64,000 bases of DNA from Chloroflexota bacterium. GTDB lineage: Bacteria; Chloroflexota; Anaerolineae; Aggregatilineales; Phototrophicaceae. The notes under the pieces were generated by a model, which had not been told where the DNA came from, did not search any database, and saw only the letters and a list, made by a program, of their open reading frames with translations. The position numbers and the translations under genes were made by a program. The stretch is taken from positions 1-64,000 of the forward strand of contig JACAER010000042.1 in assembly GCA_013388745.1 (NCBI GenBank), read 5' to 3'. Shown here in pieces: positions 41,051 to 50,660 of this stretch. Positions within the stretch are counted from its first letter, which is position 1, and every line of letters begins with the position of its first letter.

Positions 41051-41077
41051 GGGCTAGAATTCATATGAGGGTAGCTT

Positions 41078-42091
41078 GTGAATAGATGGCATTTTCTGCG
41101 CTGGCTGCTGATCGGCGCCCTGGCGTTGGCAGGCTGCGGCGCTGCGTTTGAGCAAACCCTGCCAACGGCGCGCCCCACCGAGACGGCCACCTTTACGCCA
41201 ACCATGACACGCACGCCTGGCGCGGGTGAACCCACCGCGACGCGCACGCTCAGCCCACAGGCCGCCACCAGCGGGCCTTCGCCGACACCGCTGATCGCTT
41301 TTGCTACATCGGCCGTCGCGGCCAACACCACCGCGACGGCAGCCCTGAATCCGAATGCGCCGCGCATCGAATTTTTCACCTCAGACAATATTCTCGGCGT
41401 CGCGCCGGGCAGTACGTTGACGCTGTTCTGGTCAACACGCGCAGCAGATACCGTCATCATTTACCGCACAAACCGCAGCGGCCAGCGCACGCAGGTCTGG
41501 AACGTGCCCCCCGATGGCAGCCTGGCGATTGCAACGCGCAGCACTGATCGCGGCACGGTGGATTTTGTGCTGCGCGCGGAGCAGGGCAGCCTGAGCGCGG
41601 AACTTACGCTGTCGATTCCGCTGGCCTGCCCGGATGCCTGGTTCTTTGCGCCGGCGCCCGATGACTGCCCGAACGGCCCCGCGCAGCCCGTGCCCCTGAT
41701 CGAAGAACCGTTTGAGCGCGGGCGTATGCTCCACAACGCCCTGAACGACACCGTGTACGCGCTGTTCAACGATGGCGCCGCGCCGGCCTGGGTGGCGTTC
41801 GATAACCGCTATGACCCGACGATTCATCCCGAAAGCGAAGCGGGGTTTGTGCCGCCGCCGGGCTTTTACCAGCCGACAGGCATTCTCGGTTTTTTGTGGC
41901 GCGGCAACGACACGGTGCGCAACCGCCTGGGACTGGCGCTGCTGCCGCCGGCGGATTACGAAGGCTTTGTGCAAAGCACCAGTGCTAACACGGGCGCGGA
42001 AAATCTCTATATCAGCAGCATCGATGGTTCGGTGCTGCTGCTGCTGCCGGACGGCGCTTCGTGGCAGATTATCGCGCCGCCGGCACCCTGA
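41078..42091 (+). CDS. Predicted lipoprotein with Thr/Pro-rich linker, unknown function
   Basis: LIGALALAGCGAAFE lipobox; PTARPTETATFTPTMTRTPGAGEPTATRT. Confidence 0.75.
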   Translation: MNRWHFLRWLLIGALALAGCGAAFEQTLPTARPTETATFTPTMTRTPGAGEPTATRTLSPQAATSGPSPTPLIAFATSAVAANTTATAALNPNAPRIEFFTSDNILGVAPGSTLTLFWSTRAADTVIIYRTNRSGQRTQVWNVPPDGSLAIATRSTDRGTVDFVLRAEQGSLSAELTLSIPLACPDAWFFAPAPDDCPNGPAQPVPLIEEPFERGRMLHNALNDTVYALFNDGAAPAWVAFDNRYDPTIHPESEAGFVPPPGFYQPTGILGFLWRGNDTVRNRLGLALLPPADYEGFVQSTSANTGAENLYISSIDGSVLLLLPDGASWQIIAPPAP

Positions 42092-42158
42092 GTTGCGCTA
42101 TAATGGCGCTGATGCGCCGCGAAAATCGTCGGCTGTACCCTTCTGGAGCATACGCTGC

Positions 42159-43472
42159 ATGTTAAACGAACCCGCTTCTTCTTCGGCTGACCGCCCCATT
42201 CAACGCGCGCCCGCGGCGGCTGGCCCCCTCGATCAGGACTATGAAAATGCGCGCGCGCTGGTCGAACAAATCCTGCGTATCGATCACGAGATACAGTATA
42301 GCCAGACGAATCCAGCGGACATCGAAATCTATATGATCTCGCCAGACAGCCGCCCCATCGCCAGCTTTTCCGGGCTGCTGCTGCTGGATTCCCAAGAAGC
42401 GTTCGCCCGCCTGGAAACGCAGTGCGCGGCGCTGAATTTTCTGCCGGCGTTCCGCACACGCGACGGCGATACAACATCGCCCCATATGGTGCATGTACTC
42501 AGCGGGCGTCCCAACCCCAAACCGCGCGGCTGGACGGTGAATCTGCTTTTGCTGCTGCTGACCGTGTTCACTATGCTGCTGGTCGGCGCCCCTATCGGGA
42601 TTGCCGAAGCGGGCATCTCGACCCAGCCGCTTGAGCAATGTGTACAGAACGGCACGCTGTTCGAAGTATGTCTCCTGCCCGAATTATGGCGCGGGCTGCC
42701 CTATGCGCTCAGTCTGCTGGCCATACTGGGCGCGCATGAACTGGGACATTATTTCCTGGCGCGGCGGCACAAGCTGGCGGTGACTCTGCCCTACTTTATC
42801 CCGTTTCCGATGGGATTTTTCGGGACGATGGGCGCTTTCATCCAACTGCGACAGCCGATGCCCAACCGCAAGGCGCTGCTGGATGTGGGCGCAGCGGGAC
42901 CGTTAATCGGCCTGCTGGTGGCGATTCCGATTCTGCTTCTGGGGATCGCCACCTCACGAGTCGAGGCCATCAGCGGGCCGGGCATCCTCGAAGGCAATTC
43001 GCTGGTCTACGCCCTGGCGAAAACGCTGCTCCTGGGGCAGTTTTACCCGGCCAACGGCATGGATATGATTATGAACCAGTTCGCCCAGGCGGGCTGGACG
43101 GGGCTGTTCGTCACGGCGCTCAACCTGATTCCTATCGGGCAGTTGGACGGCGGACATACGCTGTACGCGCTGATCGGCAAACGCGCCCGCCTCCTGTATT
43201 ACCCGCTGATCGCCGCAGTCATCGGCCTGTCGTTTTTGTCGCAGGTGTGGATTCTGTGGGTGATTCTGCTGTTCCTCTTCGGGCGCATCCACGCCACGCC
43301 GCTCGACGACATCACACCCTTGGACACGTTGCGCCAACGGATTGGGGTGCTGGCGCTGATCGTGTTTGTGGTCACTTTTGTGCCGATTCCCCTGACAATT
43401 TATGACGCAGGCACAGAGACGCCCAATCTGCTGCTGCCGCTGCTGTGCCTGCTGCTGCTGCCCAAGCGTTAA
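42159..43472 (+). CDS. Site-2 protease family (M50) membrane metalloprotease
   Basis: ILGAHELGHYFLARRH (HExxH) and NLIPIGQLDGGHTLYAL. Confidence 0.9.
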   Translation: MLNEPASSSADRPIQRAPAAAGPLDQDYENARALVEQILRIDHEIQYSQTNPADIEIYMISPDSRPIASFSGLLLLDSQEAFARLETQCAALNFLPAFRTRDGDTTSPHMVHVLSGRPNPKPRGWTVNLLLLLLTVFTMLLVGAPIGIAEAGISTQPLEQCVQNGTLFEVCLLPELWRGLPYALSLLAILGAHELGHYFLARRHKLAVTLPYFIPFPMGFFGTMGAFIQLRQPMPNRKALLDVGAAGPLIGLLVAIPILLLGIATSRVEAISGPGILEGNSLVYALAKTLLLGQFYPANGMDMIMNQFAQAGWTGLFVTALNLIPIGQLDGGHTLYALIGKRARLLYYPLIAAVIGLSFLSQVWILWVILLFLFGRIHATPLDDITPLDTLRQRIGVLALIVFVVTFVPIPLTIYDAGTETPNLLLPLLCLLLLPKR

Positions 43473-43548
43473 AGCAGCGCCCTTTTGGCGTTTCTCCCAA
43501 ATGGGCTATAATTGATATAATGTTATAACAACTTTGGGAGATTTGCTT

Positions 43549-45264
43549 ATGGCGCAAAAAGTGCGGGTCGCGGCAGTACAGTTCGGCGCGGGGACAGATG
43601 TGCAGGCGAATTTGCAAACCTGCCTGCGCATGATCGACGAAGCCGCCAAGCAGCAGCCGCAGTTGATGGTGCTGCCGGAATTTTGCAACCACGCCTCGTG
43701 GTACGACAACAAAGAACACTGTTATAACGTTTCCGTACCGCTGGATGGCGAATTTTTGCAGGCGGTGGCCGCCAAAGCCGCCGAACATCAATGCTACATC
43801 GTCATCAACGTCACGGTGCAGCACGCGAACGGCACGGTGACAGGCACCAGCATTTTGTATGATCCCCAGGGTCAGCGCCTGGCGATGAGCGACAAACAGG
43901 TGTTGATGGGGCACGAAAACGACTTTCTGCAACGCGCGCAAAGTGTGTGCCCCATCGTAGAAACCCCGTTTGGCCGTATCGCGATGTACGCCTGTATGGA
44001 CGGCGTGATTAACGAGACGCCGCGCGGGCTGGCCCTGCGCGGCGCGCATATCCTGTGCAACAGCCTGAACTCCTTCGCCCGCGATGAAGCCGCGCTCCAT
44101 GTGCCGGTGCGCGCGCCGGAGAACCGCGTGTTTATCGTCGCGGCCAACAAAGTCGCGCCGCTCATTCCCGAATTTCTGCTGGAGCCAGTGAGCCAGGCGA
44201 CCAACATCCCGGTTGAGTTTTTGCACGGCGCCGGCGAAAGCCAGATCGTCGCGCCCGATGGCACAGTGCTGGCCAAAGCGCCCCGGACAGGCGACGCAGT
44301 GGTCATCGCCGACATTGACGTGAGTGAGGCCGAAGACAAAACGCGCCCCGACGGCACAGACGTATTCGCGGCCCGCCGTCCCGCGCTGTACAGCGCGATC
44401 GCCCAGCCGCCGCAGGAACGCCACTACACGCCCGGCGCGGCAGAAATGCACGCGGCAGTCTTCCAGCCGCCCAGCGAAGGCGCAGCGGCGATTGAAGAAG
44501 CTGCCGCTGCGCTGAGTCAGGCGGCCAGTGTAGGTGCCCAGTTATTGGTGCTGCCAGAGTTGTTCTGCTTTGAAAACGGCCGCGTAAGCGATGCGCGCGA
44601 AGCCCTGATGCGTTCGCAAGCCGCGATTGACGCCCTGAGCGCCGCCTGCAAAGCGCAAAAACACGACATCTGGGTCGTAACGAGCCTGGCCCAGGCCGCA
44701 GACGGCGGTTACGCCCATGTCGGCCTGCTGATCGGGCGCGACGGCCTGCGCGCGCGCCAGCCGCAGCTTCATCGCAGCGCGCGCCACGCGGCCTGGGTCA
44801 ACGTGTTGGGCGACTATTTGCAGGTGCAGCAGCTGCCCTTCGGGCGGCTGGCCCTCATCGTGGGTGATGACGCGCTTTACCCGGAAACCTTCCGCCTGGC
44901 GGCGCTGCAAAACGCCGAAATCGCCGCTGTGCCGACACACCTTCTCGAAAAATGGGAACTGGAAACCGGACTGCGCGAACGCAGCGCAGAAAACCGCCTG
45001 TGTCTGGTTGTCGCCAGCCGGCCAACGGCCTTCGGCGCCAGCGCGCTCATGACGCTGCACGCAGATTTCACGCTGATGACGCCCTGGAAAACGCGCCCCT
45101 TCGACGGCAACATCAGCACCCCGCTGGTTACTGCTGCGGCGCACGCGCCGGGCCTGACGCACGCGGCGATCCACCCGGCCAACGCGCAAAACCGCTTCGT
45201 CTCGCACCGCACCGATGTGGTCGATGGCCGTCCCTGGTATCTGACGCAGGCGATTACCGGCTGA
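43549..45264 (+). CDS. Tandem nitrilase-superfamily (CN hydrolase) protein, second domain degenerate
   Basis: Domain 1: VLPEFCNHASW (Glu) and GRIAMYACMDGVINE (Cys). Domain 2: VLPELFCFENGR but GRLALIVGDDALYPE (no Cys). Confidence 0.85.
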   Translation: MAQKVRVAAVQFGAGTDVQANLQTCLRMIDEAAKQQPQLMVLPEFCNHASWYDNKEHCYNVSVPLDGEFLQAVAAKAAEHQCYIVINVTVQHANGTVTGTSILYDPQGQRLAMSDKQVLMGHENDFLQRAQSVCPIVETPFGRIAMYACMDGVINETPRGLALRGAHILCNSLNSFARDEAALHVPVRAPENRVFIVAANKVAPLIPEFLLEPVSQATNIPVEFLHGAGESQIVAPDGTVLAKAPRTGDAVVIADIDVSEAEDKTRPDGTDVFAARRPALYSAIAQPPQERHYTPGAAEMHAAVFQPPSEGAAAIEEAAAALSQAASVGAQLLVLPELFCFENGRVSDAREALMRSQAAIDALSAACKAQKHDIWVVTSLAQAADGGYAHVGLLIGRDGLRARQPQLHRSARHAAWVNVLGDYLQVQQLPFGRLALIVGDDALYPETFRLAALQNAEIAAVPTHLLEKWELETGLRERSAENRLCLVVASRPTAFGASALMTLHADFTLMTPWKTRPFDGNISTPLVTAAAHAPGLTHAAIHPANAQNRFVSHRTDVVDGRPWYLTQAITG

Positions 45265-45326
45265 CAGCACTTTGCACTTTGCAGGGGTCAGTAAAATGCC
45301 GCACCGGTTTGCTTGCTCCTGCCGCA

Positions 45327-46772
45327 TCAACTGCGCGCGGCCACGCCGACGACGCGCGTACCGCAGAAAAAGCGAAAGGTCTCCTCTGTGCCCTCTTCGC
45401 CAAAACCGCTCAGTCCCCAGGCCGGGCGCGGCGCAAGAGGGTGCAGCCCCACCAGACCGATGCCATTGATTTTGACACCGCCGCTGCGAATCTGGCGTCC
45501 CAGCCGCAGCGCGCGCGCTTCATCACGGCTGAAGACATAGCCCGCCAGTCCAAAAGGCGTTTGATTCGCCAGCGCCAGCGCCTCGGAATCGGTGGCAAAG
45601 CTGTGCATCACGGCGACGGGACCAAAAATCTCATCGAGCGTGTCCTGCGGCGCGCAGCCAGTGATGAGCGTCGGCGCGAGAAAATAACCGGGCAGTGCCG
45701 GCAGCGGTGTCGTGCTGTGCGCCGTGCCGCCTTTTTCCAGCAGCGCCGCGATCTGCCCCTGCACATGGCGCAGGTGTCCTGCGTGAATCAGCGGGCCCAT
45801 GGCGCTTTCGGGCGCGCGCGCATCGCCGATCTGCACATCGGCCAGCAGCGTTAACACGCGGTTGAGCAGCAAATGCGCAAGACTCTCATGCACGAGCAGG
45901 CGTCCCAGCGCGCGGCACCACTGGCCGTTGAGCGTGATTAACCCGTAAACGACGGCCTGCGCCGCCAATTCGACATCGGCGTCTTCCAGAATCACCATCG
46001 GATTGTTGCCGCCCAGTTCAAGCTGCGCGGGCTTAAAATCGTGCGCGCAGGCCGCGGCCACCGCGCGCCCGCCGTTCAGCCCCCCGGTGAATGAAACCGC
46101 GCGAATACGCGAATCGTGCACCAGCGCTGCGCCTACCTCCGCGCCGCCATGCACAAGCTGAAAAACGCCCGGCGGCAGCCCAACCGCTTCGATGGCGTCG
46201 GCGATCAGGTTACAGGTCGCGGGCGCGAATTCCGACGGCTTGAGGATAGCCGGGCAGCCCGCTGCCAGCGCGTTGGCAGTTTTGTGCGCGGCAATCGGCC
46301 CCGGCGCGTTCCAGGGGGCGATCAGCGCCGCCGCGCCCCAGGGCTGGCGCAGCACCTCTACTGCGCCGTGCGGCCCCGGCAGCGTCGAACGCGTCCAACC
46401 GCTGCGTAACTGTGCCGCCGCCTGGCGAAACGTCAGCGGCGCGATCTGCATCAGCAGGCGTGTCAGCGTGATGACTACGCCGGTGGTCAGCGCTTCCTGC
46501 TGCGCCATGTCCTCGATGCGTTTTTCGAGTTCGGCGGCGATCTGTTCCATGAGTTCGGCACGATCTGCGCGCGCCGCCCACGTGCCGGACTCATGCACCC
46601 GCGCGGCGGCGGCCAAAGCGCGCTCGATTTGCGCCGGGCTGCTGGCGCGCTGCGGCTGCAAACGTTCGCCCGTGTTGGGGTTGCACAGCCAGCCACCTAA
46701 CTCCGAATCTGGAGACAAACGCTGCCCGTCGATGAAATTCAATTGGGGATTTAAAACGATTTTTTCCGACAT
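45327..46772 (-). CDS. Aldehyde dehydrogenase family protein
   Basis: GAAALIAPWNAPGPIAAHKTANALAAGCPAILKPSEFAP, LELGGNNPMVILEDAD, NGQWCRALGRLLVHESL. Confidence 0.92.
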   Translation of the reverse strand: MSEKIVLNPQLNFIDGQRLSPDSELGGWLCNPNTGERLQPQRASSPAQIERALAAAARVHESGTWAARADRAELMEQIAAELEKRIEDMAQQEALTTGVVITLTRLLMQIAPLTFRQAAAQLRSGWTRSTLPGPHGAVEVLRQPWGAAALIAPWNAPGPIAAHKTANALAAGCPAILKPSEFAPATCNLIADAIEAVGLPPGVFQLVHGGAEVGAALVHDSRIRAVSFTGGLNGGRAVAAACAHDFKPAQLELGGNNPMVILEDADVELAAQAVVYGLITLNGQWCRALGRLLVHESLAHLLLNRVLTLLADVQIGDARAPESAMGPLIHAGHLRHVQGQIAALLEKGGTAHSTTPLPALPGYFLAPTLITGCAPQDTLDEIFGPVAVMHSFATDSEALALANQTPFGLAGYVFSRDEARALRLGRQIRSGGVKINGIGLVGLHPLAPRPAWGLSGFGEEGTEETFRFFCGTRVVGVAARS

Positions 46773-46789
46773 AAGAACAACCTCTGGCG

Positions 46790-47389
46790 CTATTTTTGGG
46801 GAAGGTCACTTCGCGTTTTTTGTTCAAAGACGCGCGTTTGCGGCGACTGTTCGTGTACCGGGCCGTCCAGGCCGCGCGGATCATCGGGCAGGCGGCGGGC
46901 GGCAGTGGGCGCCAGCTTGTGGCCGTTGGCGGTCAGCGTGCGCACGGCCACACCATTGCGATACAGCACCGTCGTGCGTGTGCGCGTGGCGGCGCTCAAC
47001 AGGCGGATACAATCCGGCTCGTTGTAGCGCTGCCACGCTTCACTGACAGCGCGCGCAACGAAAAACAGCACGCCCGGCCCCCCGGATACCCCGATATGGC
47101 CGGGATCCTGCGGGCCAAGCGGGTCGAATTCCAGAATGCCCGCGCGCAGCAGGCCGCTAAAGGTGCGCACATGCAAAGGCCGCCCGCGAAAAGTGACGTT
47201 GGTTTGCAGGTAGCGTTCGCCGTCGAAATCGATGTAGACCAGATTATCGAAGGGCGCAGCGCCGGGCGTGCCGCTGTGCGCGTCTTCCGCCAGCGGGCTG
47301 CCCGCCAGATCAAAGATCTCGACGTGATCGTGCCAGACGCCGCGCATCTGCGTCAGGCTGTGGCCAACGCTGCCAATAGGAAAGTTCAT
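46790..47389 (-). CDS. Hypothetical protein (199 aa), operonic with ALDH
   Basis: MNFPIGSVGHSLTQMRGVWHDHVEIFDLAGSP...; 17-nt gap to ALDH. Confidence 0.65.
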   Translation of the reverse strand: MNFPIGSVGHSLTQMRGVWHDHVEIFDLAGSPLAEDAHSGTPGAAPFDNLVYIDFDGERYLQTNVTFRGRPLHVRTFSGLLRAGILEFDPLGPQDPGHIGVSGGPGVLFFVARAVSEAWQRYNEPDCIRLLSAATRTRTTVLYRNGVAVRTLTANGHKLAPTAARRLPDDPRGLDGPVHEQSPQTRVFEQKTRSDLPQK

Positions 47390-47405
47390 GCCTGTTCCCC
47401 TGTGT

Positions 47406-47600
47406 TCACGGCGTTTCTGCCAAAAGCGCGCCCCAGACTTCTTCGGAGTAACCCCGGACAACGGCGGCATTGGCCTCGCTCCCCGGCGCGATGCTGATTT
47501 CTGCGTGAACAGGCAGATCGGCCAGCGGGTCGCGGCCATTGAGCGCGTTGAAGAAAACGAGCACAATACAGCGCCGCAACAAGATGCCCCTCTCCGCCAT
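47406..47600 (-). CDS. Small hypothetical protein (64 aa)
   Basis: Begins 2 nt after the adenine deaminase stop and ends 16 nt before the next ORF. Confidence 0.5.
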   Translation of the reverse strand: MAERGILLRRCIVLVFFNALNGRDPLADLPVHAEISIAPGSEANAAVVRGYSEEVWGALLAETP

Positions 47601-47602
47601 GT

Positions 47603-49309
47603 TTATACAAACAGCTCCACGACCTTAAACTGCTCGACATCGACCAGCCCGACATCGGTCAATTTCAGGCTGGGGATCACTTCCAGCGCCATAAAGCTCA
47701 TCGCCATTAACGGATCATGCATGGCGCTGCCGAGTTCATGGGCCGCGGCGATCACCTGGTCATACTCGCGGCGCACGGTTTCGATTGGCTGTTCGCTCAT
47801 CAGGCCGGCAACCGGCAGCGGCAGGCGCGCCAGCACACGTTCGCCATCGACAGCCACCAGCCCACCTTTCATCGCGATCACCGCGTTGACCGCCGCCCGC
47901 ATACTCGCGTCGTCTACGCCGATCACCACGAGATTATGATGATCGTGGGCGACTGTGCCGGCCAGCGCGCCGCGCTTGAGCCCAAAACCGCTGATAAAGC
48001 CTTTGCCCACATTGCCTGTCGCGCGGTGGCGTTCGACAACAGCCATCTTGAGGATGTCACGTTCGGTATCCGAAACAGCGTATCCATCGACAATTTTGGC
48101 GTTATCGACCAGATTGCCCGTGACCACCTGGGTGTCGCTGCCGCCGATCACGCGAATACGCTGGCTTTTGGCCGGAATGCTGAAATCGAGCGAATCCATG
48201 ACCACATTCATCGAACTGCGCAGGTCAAGCGGGCGCAGTGGCGGCGGCTGATAGAGCGTCTGGCCGTTTTCGGCTACCAGCACCCCGCCGCGAAAGACTT
48301 GTTCCGGGCGCAGATCGTACAGGTCGGAAAACACGATCATATCGGCCCATTTGCCCGGAGCGATCGCGCCGTAATCGCGCAGACCGAAGTAGTTGGCCGT
48401 GTTGATCGTCCCCATGCGCATCGCCATCATCGGGTCGATTCCGCGCGCGATGGCGATGCGCACCATATGGTCAATCGAACCATCGTCCAACAAATCGGCA
48501 GGGATGCGGTCATCGGTGCAGAAGCACAGGCGTGTGTGATTTTCTTTCGTCACCATCGGCAGCAGCGTTTCGAGATTGTGTGTGGTCGTGCCTTTGCGGA
48601 TAAATACCGTCATGCCCAGCCGCAGCTTCTCCTGCGCTTCGGTGACCGTCGTGCATTCATGGTCGCTCTGGATGCCCGCGGCGACATAAGCGATCAATTC
48701 TTTGCCCAACACGCCCGGCGCGTGACCATCGAGCACGTGCTCCTTGAACATGGTGATCTTGTCGAGCACCCCTTCGTCGGCATAGATCACGCCGGGAAAA
48801 TTCATCATCTCGGCCAGCCCCAACACCCACTTGTGATTCAGCAGTTGTTCCAGGTCTTCGGCTTCGAGCCGCGCGCCGCTGGTTTCCATGTGCGTGGCGG
48901 GTACGCAGCTAGACGCCATCACATACATATTGAGCGCGCCGTGTTTGGCCCGTTCCAGCATATAGCGAATGCCTTCCAGACCAAGCACATTGGCGATTTC
49001 GTGGGGATCGGTGACGACCGTAGTGACGCCGTGCGCCAGCACCGCCCGCGCGAACTCCGGCGGGATACACAGGCTGCTTTCGATATGCACATGCGCGTCG
49101 ATAAAACCGGGCGCCAGATAACGCCCTTTCAGGTCGATTTCGCGCAGCGCCGCGTAGCCCTGCCCCACAGCCGCGACATGCGACCCCTGTACCAGCACAT
49201 CGGTGGAGTAAATTTCGCCAGAAAGCACATTGACAAGCTGGGCATTGCGCAGCGCGAGTTCCGCCGGTTTGTCCCCGCGCGCGACCGCCAGACGATCTAC
49301 AAGACTCAT
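47603..49309 (-). CDS. ade: Adenine deaminase
   Basis: YLAPGFIDAHVHIESSLCIPPEFARAVLAHGVTTVVTDPHEIANVLG, FCTDDRIPADLLDDGSIDHMVRIAI, GTVAHDHHNLVVIGVDD. Confidence 0.93.
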   Translation of the reverse strand: MSLVDRLAVARGDKPAELALRNAQLVNVLSGEIYSTDVLVQGSHVAAVGQGYAALREIDLKGRYLAPGFIDAHVHIESSLCIPPEFARAVLAHGVTTVVTDPHEIANVLGLEGIRYMLERAKHGALNMYVMASSCVPATHMETSGARLEAEDLEQLLNHKWVLGLAEMMNFPGVIYADEGVLDKITMFKEHVLDGHAPGVLGKELIAYVAAGIQSDHECTTVTEAQEKLRLGMTVFIRKGTTTHNLETLLPMVTKENHTRLCFCTDDRIPADLLDDGSIDHMVRIAIARGIDPMMAMRMGTINTANYFGLRDYGAIAPGKWADMIVFSDLYDLRPEQVFRGGVLVAENGQTLYQPPPLRPLDLRSSMNVVMDSLDFSIPAKSQRIRVIGGSDTQVVTGNLVDNAKIVDGYAVSDTERDILKMAVVERHRATGNVGKGFISGFGLKRGALAGTVAHDHHNLVVIGVDDASMRAAVNAVIAMKGGLVAVDGERVLARLPLPVAGLMSEQPIETVRREYDQVIAAAHELGSAMHDPLMAMSFMALEVIPSLKLTDVGLVDVEQFKVVELFV

Positions 49310-49360
49310 CAGTTTACCCCTTGTGACGACTCTTTAAAGGAGTTTAGCAGAAAACGCTGC

Positions 49361-50638
49361 TCAGGTGCCAAACAAGGTCTGCGCCTGCGCCTCGACCACC
49401 ATTTTTGCCACTTCCAGCCGTCCACGTTCAGCCGGGAAGGCCTGCACCAGCCCCATCGACAGATCGCGCAGGCCGCGCGCAACCACGCCGCGATTGCCGG
49501 TATTGCTCGTGCCGCAGGCTTTGAAAGCGTTGACCGCCACCCGATACGCGGCTTCGCAGCTCGCGCCCTTGCACAACCGCCACATTTGAACCACTTTTTC
49601 TTTCGGCAGCAGCGGCGGTTCGGCGGTTTCCAACTCCAACTGACGCCGCAGCCACAGATACGCCGTCTCTAAATCGAGCGTCATTTGCCCGATGAGTTCC
49701 TGATGAAACGGGCTTTCGGCAATCGGTTTGCCGGTGTCCTGGAACTTCAGGTTCATCAGATAACCCAGCGCGAAATCATAAACTGCCTGCGCCGCCCCCA
49801 GATACACGGCCGTGCCCGCCAACTGGTTGCCGACGAAACTGCCGCGGCTCATCTGCATCATGCGCACAAAGGCGCCTTCCAGCGTCAGCGCGTTTTCGGC
49901 GGCAACGTAGACATTCTTGAGGTTGATGCCATGCGTGGCCGTCGCCCGCATACCCATAGCGTCCCAGTGCGCGCGTTCAGAAACCCCCTCAGCATCGCGC
50001 GCCACGAAAAACAGCGCCAGTCCCGCGGCGGTGGTTGTGCCCGCGATTTTGGCCGTCACCAGATATTCATCCGCCACACCCGTCGCGCAGCCAAACGATT
50101 TTGTGCCGTTGAGCAGCCAGCCGCCGGGCGCGGGCGCGGCCTCTGTGGTGATGGTGACGGCGCTGCCTGTGGTTTTGGTCGATTCGCTGGCGAAGTTAGC
50201 GAGCCACCGGCGTTCCGTGCCCATTTTGTGCAGCAGTTTTTCGGCGAAGCCGCGCACGATAGGCGCTTCCTCTGCCGAAAAAACCCCCGCCTCCAGCGCC
50301 TCCAACGCCAGCAGCCCGCGTGACGCACTGCTGCAATGGAAAAAATAGGCCAGCGCGGTAGAAGCGCAGGCCGATCCCATCGCAAAGGTCGCGCCTGCCA
50401 GATCGCGCAGCGTCCCCCCCAAACCGCCGTAGTCGCGCGGGACGATCAGGCCGAGCAGCCCGGCGTCGGCCAGTGTGCGCACATGCGGCAGATGAAATTC
50501 GCCGCGCGCATCGGCCTCATCCGCGGCGGCGCGCAGCGCGGGCAGCACGCTTTCCACAGCGCGCGCACGTTCGACTTCTTCCGTCGTCATACGCTCCACA
50601 AACAGCGCAGCAGTCAATTTTTCGGCGCTTGCTTCCAT
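49361..50638 (-). CDS. Acyl-CoA dehydrogenase-like flavoprotein
   Basis: LADAGLLGLIVPRDYGGLGG, WLLNGTKSFGCATGVADEYLVTAKI, LEGAFVRMMQMSRGSFVGNQLAGTAVYLGAAQAVYDFALGYL. Confidence 0.85.
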   Translation of the reverse strand: MEASAEKLTAALFVERMTTEEVERARAVESVLPALRAAADEADARGEFHLPHVRTLADAGLLGLIVPRDYGGLGGTLRDLAGATFAMGSACASTALAYFFHCSSASRGLLALEALEAGVFSAEEAPIVRGFAEKLLHKMGTERRWLANFASESTKTTGSAVTITTEAAPAPGGWLLNGTKSFGCATGVADEYLVTAKIAGTTTAAGLALFFVARDAEGVSERAHWDAMGMRATATHGINLKNVYVAAENALTLEGAFVRMMQMSRGSFVGNQLAGTAVYLGAAQAVYDFALGYLMNLKFQDTGKPIAESPFHQELIGQMTLDLETAYLWLRRQLELETAEPPLLPKEKVVQMWRLCKGASCEAAYRVAVNAFKACGTSNTGNRGVVARGLRDLSMGLVQAFPAERGRLEVAKMVVEAQAQTLFGT

Positions 50639-50660
50639 AAATATCTCCCTGAAAAGCACC

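Noticed and set aside
47717-49672. 651-aa plus-strand ORF
   Set aside because: Antisense shadow of adenine deaminase; low-complexity composition.
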